From positions 21,916 through 85,915 of the forward strand of contig NZ_RPDI01000013.1 in the NCBI RefSeq assembly GCF_003917135.1: a stretch of DNA of 64,000 bases, in the 5' to 3' direction. The position numbers and the translations under genes are program-made. The stretch is from Leucobacter chromiireducens (lineage in GTDB: Bacteria > Actinomycetota > Actinomycetes > Actinomycetales > Microbacteriaceae). The first letter of the stretch is position 1. Every line of letters begins with the position of its first letter. The notes under the pieces are model-generated. The model did no database searches and was not told the DNA's origin. It saw nothing but the letters and a program-made list of their open reading frames with translations. Below are positions 7,945 through 16,157 of this stretch, one piece after another.

Positions 7945-9396
7945 CTAGCTCTCGTAGACGAAATCCGCGCCGAGCAGCCGAAGCTTCTCGATGAAGTTCT
8001 CGTAGCCGCGGGAGATGATGCCGAGGTTCGTGACCTTGGACTGCCCCTCAGCGGTGAGCGCGGCGATAAGGTGGCTGAAGCCACCGCGCAGATCCGGCAC
8101 CTCGATGTCGGCCGCGGTGAGCGGGGTCGGGCCGGTGATCACGGCCGCCTGCTCGAACTCGCGCCGCATCACGCGGCGCTCGTCCGCGGCGAGCCCGTCC
8201 TTGTGCACCACGATGTTGGCGCCCATCTGGTTCAGGGCGTCGGTGAAGCCGAAGCGGTTCTCGTACACGGTCTCGTGGATCGTGGACACGCCCTGCGCCT
8301 GCGTCAGCGCGACCACGAGCGGCTGCTGCCAGTCGGTCATGAAGCCGGGGTGCACATCGGTCTCGATCGTGACGGGCTTGAGCTCGCCGCCCGGGTGCCA
8401 GAAGCGGATGCCGTCGTCGTGCACGTCGAAGTCGCCGCCCACCTTGCGGAAGACGTTCAGGAAGGTCATCATCTCTTCCTGCTTCACGCCACCGACGAAC
8501 ACGTCGCCCTTGGTCGCGAGCGCGGCGGCCGCCCAGCTGGCCGCCTCGTTGCGATCGAAGATCGCGCGGTGGTTGTAGCCGCGGAGCTCGTCGACGCCCT
8601 CGATGAAGATGACGCGGTTCGGCTCCATCGAGATGATCGCGCCCATCTTCTGCAGGATGCAGATGAGGTCGACGATCTCGGGCTCGATCGCGGCGTTGCG
8701 CAGCTCGGTCTGCCCCTCCGCGAGCACCGCGGTGAGCAGCACCTGCTCGGTCGCGCCGACCGAGGGGTATGGCAGCTCGATGTTCGCGCCCTTCAGCCCG
8801 TTCGGTGCCGTGAGGCTGATGCCGCTCGGAAGCTTCTCGATGACCGCGCCGAACTCGCGCAGCGCGTCGAGGTGGAAGTCGATCGGGCGATCGCCGATCC
8901 GGCAGCCGCCGAGATCAGGGATGAACGCCTCACCGAGGCGGTGCAGCAGCGGGCCGCAGAACAGGATCGGGATCCGGGACGAGCCGGCGTGCGCGTCGAT
9001 GTCGGCCTTGTGCGCCATCTCGACGTTCGAGGGATCGAGCCGCCACTCCCCTGGCTCCTCGCCGCGCGTGATGAGCACGCCGTGCAGGGCGAGCAGGCCG
9101 GCAACGACCCGAACATCCGAGATGTTCGGGACGTTGCGCAGCACGCTCGGCGTCTTGCCGAGGAGCGCGGCGACCATCGCCTTGGTGGCGAGGTTCTTCG
9201 CACCGCGCACCTCGATGCGGCCCTGCAGCGGACGCCCGCCGTTGATGATGATCTCGTCAGAGGTCAGGCCAACGCGCGCACCGGCTTTCTGCGCGTCGCG
9301 TTTGCGGCCCGCCGCGGCCTCCTCCTCAGGGCTGCTTTTCAGCGCGCCGTCGGGAAGCTCAGCGTCGTCTCCGGGGGTGGTCACTGCTTCGGTCAC
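7945..9396 (-). CDS. murA: UDP-N-acetylglucosamine 1-carboxyvinyltransferase
   Basis: MurA transfers enolpyruvate from PEP to UDP-GlcNAc, the first committed step of peptidoglycan synthesis. The EPSP-synthase fold motifs are present: GAKNLATKAMVAALL with the conserved Lys67-Asn68, RIPILFCGPLLHRLG, and DLGGCRIGDRPIDFHL, in which Cys165 corresponds to the PEP-binding cysteine targeted by fosfomycin. That cysteine is retained, unlike the Asp of M. tuberculosis MurA. About 45 residues of charged, probably disordered sequence precede the fold, making the protein 483 residues instead of about 420-430. GTG 9396 has a GGAG seven bases upstream and follows leuD by 16 bp. Confidence 0.95.
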   Translation of the reverse strand: MTEAVTTPGDDAELPDGALKSSPEEEAAAGRKRDAQKAGARVGLTSDEIIINGGRPLQGRIEVRGAKNLATKAMVAALLGKTPSVLRNVPNISDVRVVAGLLALHGVLITRGEEPGEWRLDPSNVEMAHKADIDAHAGSSRIPILFCGPLLHRLGEAFIPDLGGCRIGDRPIDFHLDALREFGAVIEKLPSGISLTAPNGLKGANIELPYPSVGATEQVLLTAVLAEGQTELRNAAIEPEIVDLICILQKMGAIISMEPNRVIFIEGVDELRGYNHRAIFDRNEAASWAAAALATKGDVFVGGVKQEEMMTFLNVFRKVGGDFDVHDDGIRFWHPGGELKPVTIETDVHPGFMTDWQQPLVVALTQAQGVSTIHETVYENRFGFTDALNQMGANIVVHKDGLAADERRVMRREFEQAAVITGPTPLTAADIEVPDLRGGFSHLIAALTAEGQSKVTNLGIISRGYENFIEKLRLLGADFVYES

Positions 9397-9412
9397 TCGG
9401 TGTCTCCGAACT

Positions 9413-10018
9413 CTATGCGGTCTGGGCCAGCGGCGTCGTCGTCGGCATCCACGCCGGGCGGCGGGATTCGAACTCGGCGATCGCGTCCTCGTTGCGGAGG
9501 GTCAACGAGATATCGTCGAGCCCCTCCATGAGGCGCCAGCGGGTGTAGTCGTCAATGTCAAACGGGACGGTGAGTTCCCCTGCGGTGACCGTTCGGTCCT
9601 CCAGGCTCACGGTCAGTTTCGCGCCGGGCTCGGCGGCCATGGCCTCCCACAGCTTCGCGACGTCCTCCTCCGACACCTGCGCGGCGAGCAGCCCCTGCTT
9701 GCCCGAGTTGCCACGGAAGATGTCGGCGAAACGCGGCGAGATGACCACCTTGAAGCCGTAGTCGCGCAGCGCCCAGACGGCGTGCTCGCGCGAGGAACCG
9801 GTCCCGAAGTCGGGGCCGGCGACGAGGATCTCGGCGTCGCGGTACTCCGGCTGGTTCAGCACGAAGCTCTCGTCCTGGCGCCAGTGGTGGAAGAGCGCGT
9901 CGTCGAAGCCGGTCTTCGTGACCCGCTTCAGGAACACCGCGGGGATGATCTGGTCGGTGTCAACGTTCGACCGCGTGAGCGGCGCGGCAACGCCCGTGAT
10001 GGTGGTGAACTTCTCCAT
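9413..10018 (-). CDS. leuD: 3-isopropylmalate dehydratase small subunit
   Basis: LeuD pairs with LeuC to isomerise 2-isopropylmalate to 3-isopropylmalate in leucine synthesis. The 201-residue protein has the swivelling-domain features [35 protein letters not shown] and [20 protein letters not shown] 10018 begins directly at the conserved N-terminus; the open frame continues upstream only as antisense-like sequence inside leuC. It lies five bases from the leuC stop, so the subunits are co-translated, and expression should follow the leucine attenuator upstream of leuC. Confidence 0.96.
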   Translation of the reverse strand: MEKFTTITGVAAPLTRSNVDTDQIIPAVFLKRVTKTGFDDALFHHWRQDESFVLNQPEYRDAEILVAGPDFGTGSSREHAVWALRDYGFKVVISPRFADIFRGNSGKQGLLAAQVSEEDVAKLWEAMAAEPGAKLTVSLEDRTVTAGELTVPFDIDDYTRWRLMEGLDDISLTLRNEDAIAEFESRRPAWMPTTTPLAQTA

Positions 10019-10023
10019 GGTGA

Positions 10024-11523
10024 TTACGCCTCCGCCTTCTCGCTCGCGTCGTGTGTGATGCCGTTGGCGGCGTCGGTCTGCAGGTCCCACGGGCTCGACA
10101 GCGTGCCGCGGATCGCGGTGGCCGCGGCGACGAGCGGCGACACGAGGTGCGTGCGGCCGCCCTTGCCCTGGCGCCCCTCGAAGTTGCGGTTCGAGGTGGA
10201 CGCGCAGCGCTCGCCCGGTGCGAGCTGGTCCGGGTTCATGCCGAGGCACATCGAGCAGCCGGCGAAGCGCCACTCGCCGCCGAACTCCTCGACGATCTTG
10301 TCGATCCCCTCGGCCTCGGCCTCGAGCCGCACGCGCGCGGAGCCTGGCACCACCATGAGGCGGACACCGTCAGCCTTCTGCTTGCCCTTGATCAGGTTCG
10401 CGAAGGTGCGCAGGTCGTCGAGCCGGCTGTTCGTGCAGGAGCCCATGAACACGGCGTCCACCGCGATGTCCTTCATCGGCATGCCGGCGGTCAGGTCCAT
10501 GTACTCGAGCGCGCGCTCAGCCGCTGCGCGCTCGTTGGGGTCAGCGATCTCGGCCGGGTTCGGCACGGTGTCGCTGAGCAGCACGCCCTGGCCGGGGTTC
10601 GTGCCCCAGGTCACGAACGGCTCCAGCTCGTTCGCGTCGATGAACACCTCGGCGTCGAACTCGGCGCCCTCGTCGGTGGGCAGCGTCTTCCAGTACTCGA
10701 CCGCTGCGTCCCAGTCGGCACCCTGCGGCGCGTGCTCGCGGCCCTGCACGTAGTCGAACGTGATCTGATCCGGCGCGACCATGCCGGCGCGCGCGCCAGC
10801 CTCGATCGACATGTTGCAGATCGTCATCCGGCCGTCCATCGACAGCGAGCGGATCGCCGAGCCGCGGTACTCGAGCACGTAGCCCTGCCCGCCGCCCGTG
10901 CCGATCTTCGCGATCACGGCGAGGATGATGTCCTTCGCGGTGACGCCGGGGCGCAGCTCGCCCTCCACGGTGATCGCCATCGTCTTGAACGGCTTGAGCG
11001 GCAGCGTCTGCGTCGCCATCACGTGCTCGACCTCGCTCGTGCCGATGCCGAACGCGAGCGCGCCGAACGCGCCGTGCGTCGAGGTGTGGCTGTCGCCGCA
11101 GACGACCGTGATGCCCGGCATGGTGAGCCCCAGCTGCGGGCCAACGACGTGGACGATGCCCTGCTCCTTGTCGCCGAGCGGGTGCGCGCGCACGCCGAAG
11201 TCGGCGACGTTGTGGCGCAGCGTCTCGATCTGCAGCCGGCTCGTCGGATCCTCGATCTGACGGGTGATGTTGAGCGTCGGGGTGTTGTGATCCTCGGTGG
11301 CGATCATGAGGTCAACACGGCGCAGCGGGCGGTCCGCCGCGCGCAGCCCGTCGAACGCCTGCGGGCTCGTGACCTCGTGGATCAGGTGGAGGTCGATGTA
11401 GATGAGGTCGGGCTCGCCGTTCTCGCCCTTGACGACGACGTGGTCGTCCCAGAGCTTCTCGGCGAGCGTGCGCGGCCGCTTCGCCGCGGCCGTGCCGGAT
11501 CCTGATGCGTTCTGATCGCTCAT
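10024..11523 (-). CDS. leuC: 3-isopropylmalate dehydratase large subunit
   Basis: LeuC is the [4Fe-4S] aconitase-family subunit of isopropylmalate isomerase. The 499-residue protein shows [33 protein letters not shown] and the three cluster cysteines, one in [12 protein letters not shown] and two in [14 protein letters not shown]. About 20 low-complexity residues precede the conserved [10 protein letters not shown]. It is the first gene of the leftward run leuC-leuD-murA-plsC-gpsA-ddl and is preceded by a Leu-rich leader peptide with a hairpin. ATG 11523 has GAGAAGAGAAG a few bases upstream as ribosome binding site. Confidence 0.97.
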   Translation of the reverse strand: MSDQNASGSGTAAAKRPRTLAEKLWDDHVVVKGENGEPDLIYIDLHLIHEVTSPQAFDGLRAADRPLRRVDLMIATEDHNTPTLNITRQIEDPTSRLQIETLRHNVADFGVRAHPLGDKEQGIVHVVGPQLGLTMPGITVVCGDSHTSTHGAFGALAFGIGTSEVEHVMATQTLPLKPFKTMAITVEGELRPGVTAKDIILAVIAKIGTGGGQGYVLEYRGSAIRSLSMDGRMTICNMSIEAGARAGMVAPDQITFDYVQGREHAPQGADWDAAVEYWKTLPTDEGAEFDAEVFIDANELEPFVTWGTNPGQGVLLSDTVPNPAEIADPNERAAAERALEYMDLTAGMPMKDIAVDAVFMGSCTNSRLDDLRTFANLIKGKQKADGVRLMVVPGSARVRLEAEAEGIDKIVEEFGGEWRFAGCSMCLGMNPDQLAPGERCASTSNRNFEGRQGKGGRTHLVSPLVAAATAIRGTLSSPWDLQTDAANGITHDASEKAEA

Positions 11524-11620
11524 TGTTGCTTCTCTTCTCAGTCTCTACGCTGTACAAGCAGTGCGCGGCACGAATTATTCCTTCGCACCGACGCGGTGCA
11601 GATTCGGCCATGCGGGAACT

Positions 11621-11657
11621 CCGCGACGGGGTGGCCGAAGGCTAAAACCCGTCGCGG
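11621..11657 (-). promoter_or_regulatory. Attenuator hairpin in the leuC leader
   Basis: A perfect 10-bp stem (CCGCGACGGG 11621-11630 pairing with CCCGTCGCGG 11648-11657) forms in the transcribed strand. Its 5' arm is also codons 10-13 of the leader peptide, so a ribosome held at the Leu codons just before it would cover that arm and stop the stem from forming. No U-tract follows. A second small hairpin (11585-11599, GCACCG/CGGTGC) lies between it and leuC. Confidence 0.65.
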
Positions 11658-11686
11658 CTGTGAAGAAGCAGCCGCCGCAGACGCAT
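11642..11686 (-). CDS. leuL: Leucine operon leader peptide
   Basis: A 14-codon frame, ATG to TAG, encodes MRLRRLLLHSRDGF. Four of fourteen residues are Leu, three of them consecutive (codons 6-8), and the frame lies about 115 bases before leuC on the same strand. Its 3' half overlaps the 5' arm of the attenuator stem. This is the arrangement expected for translation-coupled attenuation: scarce charged tRNA-Leu stalls the ribosome and lets leuCD be read. The start codon is seven bases from the TAGACT box, so the leader would be translated without a ribosome binding site. The symbol follows usage for such peptides. Confidence 0.75.
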   Translation of the reverse strand: MRLRRLLLHSRDGF

Positions 11687-11693
11687 AGCGAGC

Positions 11694-11699
11694 AGTCTA
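11694..11699 (-). promoter_or_regulatory. -10 box of the leu operon promoter
   Basis: TAGACT on the minus strand ends seven bases before the leader-peptide ATG, placing the transcription start at or next to that ATG. No convincing -35 hexamer is visible, as is common for this class. Confidence 0.6.
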
Positions 11700-11721
11700 C
11701 CACCGGCGTCTGGCAGACCGC

Positions 11722-11756
11722 GGCACCCCCGGCCGCCGTGGCGTGCCGGGGGTGCC
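11722..11756 (-). terminator. Hairpin terminator after the TerC gene
   Basis: An 11-bp perfect stem (GGCACCCCCGG 11722-11732 with CCGGGGGTGCC 11746-11756) lies 30 bases beyond the TerC stop and before the leu promoter. There is no U-tract. It should insulate leuC from TerC readthrough. Confidence 0.6.
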
Positions 11757-11785
11757 GGAGTGGGTGCGTTCGTGTGGCGCGCCAG

Positions 11786-12808
11786 CTAGTCCTCGCTGCG
11801 CTGCTCTGCGGCGCCGAAGTGCAGCCGCTCGCCGCTCGCCGCCGCATCGCGGCGCGCCTTCACGACGCTCGCGATCGTCGCGACACCCATCGCGAGCACG
11901 ATGAAGCCGAGCGACATGCCGGTGCTGATCTCAGGCACCGGGACGTGCTCGCCGCCGTTGATGAACGGCAACTCGTTCTCGTGCAGGGCGTGCAGGATCA
12001 GCTTCACGCCGATGAACGCGAGGATCGCGGCGATGCCGTACTTCAGGTACGGCAGGCGATCCAGCAGGCCACCCAGCAGGAAGTAGAGCTGACGCAGGCC
12101 CATCAGCGCGAAGACGTTCGCGGTGAACACGATGAACGGGCTCTGCGTGATGCCGAAGATCGCGGGGATCGAGTCGAGCGCGAACAGGAGGTCCGTCGCG
12201 CCGAGCGAGATGAGCACGAGCAGGAACGGGGTGAACATGCGCTTGCCGTCCACCGTGGTGCGGAGCTTCCCGCCGTCGTACTCGTCGCTGAACGGCATGA
12301 CCTTTTTGACCTGACGGATGATCCAGCTGTCGCCCTGCTCGTCGTGGCCGCCCGGCTTCACCTGCTGCCACGCGGTCCAGATGAGCCACGCGCCGAACAG
12401 GAAGAAGATCGCGATGAACTTCTCGATCACCACGGCTCCGACGAGGATGAAGATCCCGCGGAAGATGAGCGCGAGGACGATCCCGATCATGAGCGCGCGC
12501 TGCTGGTAGGCGCTCGGCACCTTGAACGCCCCGAGGATCAGCACGAACACGAAGAGATTATCAATCGAGAGGCTGTACTCGGTGAGCCAGCCGGCAAGGA
12601 ACTCCGTGCCGTGCTGCACGTCGCCGAGCAGGAAGATGGCGCCGGCGAATGCGAGCGCGAGCAGGACGTAGAAGCCCACCCACAGGCTCGCCTCGCGCAT
12701 GGAGGGGACGTGCGGGCGCTTGATGATGAGGAGCAGGTCGATGACGAGGATCGCGACGAGCACGATCATCGAGGTGACTTCGAACCAGAACGGCAACACT
12801 GAGTTCAC
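11786..12808 (-). CDS. TerC family integral membrane protein
   Basis: A 340-residue polytopic protein with about eight to nine hydrophobic segments. TerC-family motifs are visible: the acidic-rich SLSIDNLFVFVLIL helix, GAWLIWTAWQQV, and SLGATDLLFALDSIPAIFGIT. Intramembrane Asp residues in these helices are typical of the family. Relatives (Alx, MeeF, YkoY) export or balance manganese, and the riboswitch upstream points to Mn2+ here too. GTG 12808 was chosen over the longer frame because AAGGAG lies 12 bases upstream and the longer frame would run through the riboswitch. The C-terminal tail is short, charged and cytoplasmic. Confidence 0.88.
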   Translation of the reverse strand: MNSVLPFWFEVTSMIVLVAILVIDLLLIIKRPHVPSMREASLWVGFYVLLALAFAGAIFLLGDVQHGTEFLAGWLTEYSLSIDNLFVFVLILGAFKVPSAYQQRALMIGIVLALIFRGIFILVGAVVIEKFIAIFFLFGAWLIWTAWQQVKPGGHDEQGDSWIIRQVKKVMPFSDEYDGGKLRTTVDGKRMFTPFLLVLISLGATDLLFALDSIPAIFGITQSPFIVFTANVFALMGLRQLYFLLGGLLDRLPYLKYGIAAILAFIGVKLILHALHENELPFINGGEHVPVPEISTGMSLGFIVLAMGVATIASVVKARRDAAASGERLHFGAAEQRSED

Positions 12809-12852
12809 TGGTGGATACTTCTCCTTCGGCTGGCGCAGGGTGCGCAAACGAC

Positions 12853-12963
12853 CGAAAGTCTCTTCCCGGCACCGGCCAGAGCTGGCCGAGCCGCACCCGC
12901 ACCGGCCACGCGATCTGCGCGCGGCGTATTGACGACACGGGCGAAACGGAATACTCCCCTTCG
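12853..12963 (-). ncRNA. yybP-ykoY-like manganese riboswitch
   Basis: On the minus strand the leader opens with CGAAGGGGAGTA, which contains the GGGGAGUA signature of this class. GTCGTCAATACG follows about 20 bases later, and the element ends with GAGACTTTCGG. The outer helix pairs CGAAGG with CUUUCG (12958-12963 with 12853-12858, one G-U pair). The known class binds Mn2+ in a three-way junction docked loop and sits in front of TerC/MntP-type genes, as here. Gene expression should rise with manganese. The distal loop is longer and GC-richer than in textbook examples, so I rely on the conserved 5' and 3' blocks. Confidence 0.75.
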
Positions 12964-12972
12964 CAGGGAGCA

Positions 12973-12978
12973 AGTATA
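12973..12978 (-). promoter_or_regulatory. -10 box for the riboswitch-TerC transcript
   Basis: TATACT on the minus strand ends about ten bases before the outer helix of the riboswitch, so transcription would start at its 5' edge. No clear -35 is seen. Confidence 0.55.
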
Positions 12979-13071
12979 CCCCCGCTGCGGTCGCCCCACA
13001 GCCTCGCCGGGCCGCGCTGCGATAGCATGTGACTCCCCTTTTGCCACACGAGTCACGCCAGGAGAACCCCA

Positions 13072-13854
13072 GTGAATCAACGCACGACGTCGCCGATTGC
13101 GCGCAGCACCGAGCACGGCCCGGGCGCGGCGTCGCGCACCCTCGCCGCGTTCATCTTCGCGAGCCGCTGGCTGCAGGCGCCGCTCTACCTCGGCCTCATC
13201 ATCGCGCAGGCGGTGTACGTCATCCTGTTCTTCGTCGAGCTGTGGCACCTCGTCGAGAAGGTCGTGGTGACCGGCGAGGTCACCGAGACCGACATCATGC
13301 TGAGCGTGCTGGCGCTCATCGACATCGTGATGATCGCCAACCTCCTGATCATGGTGATCATCGGCGGCTACGAGACGTTCGTCTCGAAGATCCGCGTGCA
13401 GGGACACCACGACGAGCCTGACTGGCTCTCGCACGTCAACGCGAACCTGCTGAAGGTCAAGCTCGCGGTGTCGATCATCTCGATCTCCTCGATCCACCTC
13501 CTGAAGACGTTCATCGAGGTCGGCCGCATGGAGGACGGGGTCGTCACCTCGGGCGACAAGGTCATCTACTCCTCGACCGGCGTGTTCTGGGAGGTCATGA
13601 TCCACCTCGCGTTCATCGTCTCCGCGCTCGCGCTCGCCTGGATCGACAAGATGGCGCAGCATCACCCGGCCGTGCAGCGCGACGAGGTGACCGCTGGCGG
13701 CATGGAGGCGGAGCTCCGCGCGCCGCTCGCGCAGGCGCCAGCCGCTCCCGCGGCCCCAGCGGCTCCCGTCGCCGCCGATGGCTACGTCACCGTGCGAATC
13801 CCGGCCGGCGCCGCGCTCCCCGACGGCGCCGAGGTCGTCGAGCCGCAGCGCTAG
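13072..13854 (+). CDS. YqhA (UPF0114) family membrane protein
   Basis: A 260-residue membrane protein matching the YqhA/UPF0114 family: SRWLQAPLYLGLIIAQAVYVILFF, the central DIVMIANLLIMVIIGGYETFVSKI, and ISISSIHLLKTFIEV, with three to four transmembrane helices. Relatives are about 165-190 residues. The extra length here is a Pro/Ala linker (APAAPAAPVA) followed by a short beta-rich tail (GYVTVRIPAGAALPDGAEVVEP). Its function is unknown. GTG 13072 follows CAGGAGAACCCCA. It is transcribed away from the TerC gene, and its stop shares CTAG with the MerR gene. Confidence 0.82.
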   Translation: MNQRTTSPIARSTEHGPGAASRTLAAFIFASRWLQAPLYLGLIIAQAVYVILFFVELWHLVEKVVVTGEVTETDIMLSVLALIDIVMIANLLIMVIIGGYETFVSKIRVQGHHDEPDWLSHVNANLLKVKLAVSIISISSIHLLKTFIEVGRMEDGVVTSGDKVIYSSTGVFWEVMIHLAFIVSALALAWIDKMAQHHPAVQRDEVTAGGMEAELRAPLAQAPAAPAAPAAPVAADGYVTVRIPAGAALPDGAEVVEPQR

Positions 13855-14627
13855 CCGCCGGCGGTCGCCACGAGTTCGCCCAGCTGCGCGGTCGCGCGCT
13901 CGAGCACGTAGACCTGCTGCGGGTTCAGCGTCTCGGACTGATACGCATCGATGAGGTGCCGGGCATCGCTCAGGTCGATGTCCAGCCCCTCGGCGGCGAT
14001 CTCGGAGAGCAGCGGCGCGATCACCGAGACGAACTCGTCGGCGTACGCGTCAAGCTCGGCGGCCGTGTTGGCGTCGCCGATGCTGCCGAACCGGATCGAG
14101 AACTCGCGAGTGTGCGCGGCGATGCGGGCGTCGCTCAACCGCCGGTACAGGCGCACGAGTTCCTCGGTACCGCCGTCGCCCGTGAGCTGCGCGAGGCGCG
14201 CGAGCAGCACCGACTGCTCCCGGTCGACGGACAGCACCTCCGGCGGCATGCCGGCGTCCTCGTCCGCGAGCAGGAACGGGGCGAGCTCAGGCGGGAGATC
14301 CGGCGCGGCGCCGAGCACGCGCAGCTCCCGGATCACCGCGCGCTGCGCCGACAGCTGCTCGATCTGCGCGACCAGCCGCGCGTCGAGCTCGTCGAGCACC
14401 ACGGCGCTCGCGCTCGCCGGCGAGTCGATGAGCGCCGGCGTGTCCTCAAGCGCGATCCCGATCGAGGCGAGGCGCCGGATGCGGAGCACGCGGATCAGTT
14501 CGCTCACGCTGTACTCGCGGTAGCCGTTGCGCCCCCGCGCAGGCTCGGGCAGGATCCCCAGCTGGTGGTAGTGGCGCAGCGTGCGCACCGTCACCCCGGC
14601 GAGTCGCGCGAGTTCACCGCTGCGCAT
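13851..14627 (-). CDS. MerR family transcriptional regulator
   Basis: A 258-residue regulator. The N-terminal winged helix is canonical MerR (SGELARLAGVTVRTLRHYHQLGILPEP, then NGYREYSVSELIRVLRIRRL), followed by a helical dimerisation arm and about 150 residues of effector-binding domain with no recognisable metal cysteines. This architecture is typical of MerR proteins that sense organic ligands and induce efflux pumps. ATG 14627 lies within the end of the MFS exporter gene (14-bp overlap), so exporter and regulator are coupled. A MerR-type promoter with a 19-bp spacer lies before the exporter and is the obvious target. Confidence 0.88.
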   Translation of the reverse strand: MRSGELARLAGVTVRTLRHYHQLGILPEPARGRNGYREYSVSELIRVLRIRRLASIGIALEDTPALIDSPASASAVVLDELDARLVAQIEQLSAQRAVIRELRVLGAAPDLPPELAPFLLADEDAGMPPEVLSVDREQSVLLARLAQLTGDGGTEELVRLYRRLSDARIAAHTREFSIRFGSIGDANTAAELDAYADEFVSVIAPLLSEIAAEGLDIDLSDARHLIDAYQSETLNPQQVYVLERATAQLGELVATAGG

Positions 14628-15885
14628 GTCCGTCCTCCGAGTTCGTATCCGTGCCGACCGGCGCCTCCAGCGTACGCAGAGACTTCGCGAAGAGGCCAAT
14701 GGCGATCGCCCCCAGCCACAGGCACGCGAGCGCCAGCGCCGCGAACCGTGCGCTGCCGTACTCCGTGAGCAGGGCCACCACGACGAGCCCCGCCGGCGTC
14801 GCCAGCATCATCAGCGAGTTCTGGGTGCCCATGACGCGGCCGCGCATGTCCTCGGGAATCCGCTCGATCATCAGCACACCGATCAGTCCGCCGAACAGCC
14901 CACTCGCGAGCCCGACGATGCCGGCCCCGGCGAGGATCGTCCACACGGGGCCGAGCGCCCCGATCACGCCGAAGCCCACCCCGGTGCCGAGGAGGCCGGT
15001 CACGAACCACACACGCCGGCGCCCCCGAGTCCCAGCAGCCGCGTAGAGCACGCTGCCGAGCAGCATCCCGGCGGCGAGGGCGGAGATCACGAAGCCGAGC
15101 ATCCCCGGCTCCTCGATGGCCGTGAAGTGCACGGGCAGCACGAGACCCTGCAGCGGGGCGAGCACCATCACCGAGATCACGCTCAGCGCCGTGCTCGTCA
15201 GCAGGAATCGGTTACTGAAGAGCATCCGCCAGCCCGCGCGGAGCTCCGACCAGGTGGTCGGGGCGCGCTCCGTGGTCACCCCGGGCGTGAGCGGCGGCGT
15301 CTCCCCCGTCGGCACGGCGCCGACGCTGCGCGGCAGGAGCAGGGTGCTGAGCGCCGCGGCCGCGGAGGTCGCCGCCGTGATCCACAGCACCGTCGAGCCG
15401 CTGAACAGCACCATCAGGGTGCCCGCAGCAGCCGGGCCGATCAGGAGCACCAGCGAGCCGATCGCTTCGCGGATGCCGACGAGGCGCTCGGCCGGGATCC
15501 CGCTCTGCCGCACGATCGCGGGGAGGAGCGTCTCGCGCGCGGTCATGCCGGGGATGTCGCCGAGCGAGCCCAGCACGCCGCAGAGGATGAACCAGCCGAG
15601 GTTCAGGCCCGAGAACATATCGATGAGGGGCAGCGCGGCGACGGTCGCTGCGGAGATCAGGTCGGCGACCACGGATGCCGTACGGCGGTTGATCCGGTCG
15701 ATGACCACGCCGGCGAGCACCCCGGCGAGCACGGCGGGCACCGCGGTCGCGGCGGCCACCGCGCCGGCACCGAGCGCGCTGCCGGTGATCTGCAGCACGA
15801 TGAGCGGGAAGGCGATGCCCATGATCGAGTTGCCGAGCAGGGAGAGCGCGTAGGAGGTGAGGTACACGATGGGAATATGCGTCAT
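14614..15885 (-). CDS. MFS exporter (MFS_3 / enterobactin-exporter-like)
   Basis: A 423-residue, 12-helix major facilitator protein. The first helices read YLTSYALSLLGNSIMGIAFPLIV and the loop between helices 2 and 3 has GVVIDRINRRTASVVADLIS, a drug:H+ antiporter pattern of the EntS/MFS_3 type. Substrate unknown. It is transcribed from a promoter with a 19-bp spacer centred on an imperfect dyad, the architecture MerR proteins activate by DNA distortion, and its own MerR gene lies immediately downstream. Start ATG 15885 is seven bases from the -10 box. Confidence 0.85.
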   Translation of the reverse strand: MTHIPIVYLTSYALSLLGNSIMGIAFPLIVLQITGSALGAGAVAAATAVPAVLAGVLAGVVIDRINRRTASVVADLISAATVAALPLIDMFSGLNLGWFILCGVLGSLGDIPGMTARETLLPAIVRQSGIPAERLVGIREAIGSLVLLIGPAAAGTLMVLFSGSTVLWITAATSAAAALSTLLLPRSVGAVPTGETPPLTPGVTTERAPTTWSELRAGWRMLFSNRFLLTSTALSVISVMVLAPLQGLVLPVHFTAIEEPGMLGFVISALAAGMLLGSVLYAAAGTRGRRRVWFVTGLLGTGVGFGVIGALGPVWTILAGAGIVGLASGLFGGLIGVLMIERIPEDMRGRVMGTQNSLMMLATPAGLVVVALLTEYGSARFAALALACLWLGAIAIGLFAKSLRTLEAPVGTDTNSEDGHAQR

Positions 15886-15892
15886 GCACCCA

Positions 15893-15923
15893 AGTCAGGA
15901 CCATGACGTTACGGCGGGGTCAA
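15893..15923 (-). promoter_or_regulatory. MerR-type promoter of the MFS-MerR operon
   Basis: On the minus strand TTGACC (15918-15923) and CTGACT (15893-15898) are separated by exactly 19 bp. The spacer is centred on an imperfect dyad running from GACC to GGTC with a CGTaACG core. The normal spacing is 17 bp; 18-20 bp with a dyad marks MerR-family operators. Seven bases separate the -10 from the ATG. Confidence 0.65.
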
Positions 15924-15987
15924 GGGCGGAGTTGCGTGCGGAGTTGCGTGCGGGATCGGCGCCGCGCCTCGGGTGCGCCCGGCCCGC

Positions 15988-15993
15988 TATGAT
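15988..15993 (+). promoter_or_regulatory. -10 box for tRNA-Leu
   Basis: TATGAT lies 25 bases before the mature 5' end of the tRNA. The -35 is not clear. Confidence 0.4.
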
Positions 15994-16018
15994 GAGTCGG
16001 TGCCCGCAGCGGCACCAC

Positions 16019-16100
<82 letters not shown>

Positions 16101-16157
16101 CGGCTGCTCGACCCACCGAGCAACGCGGTCACGCGATCCGCGGCTCCGGCGACGCGT

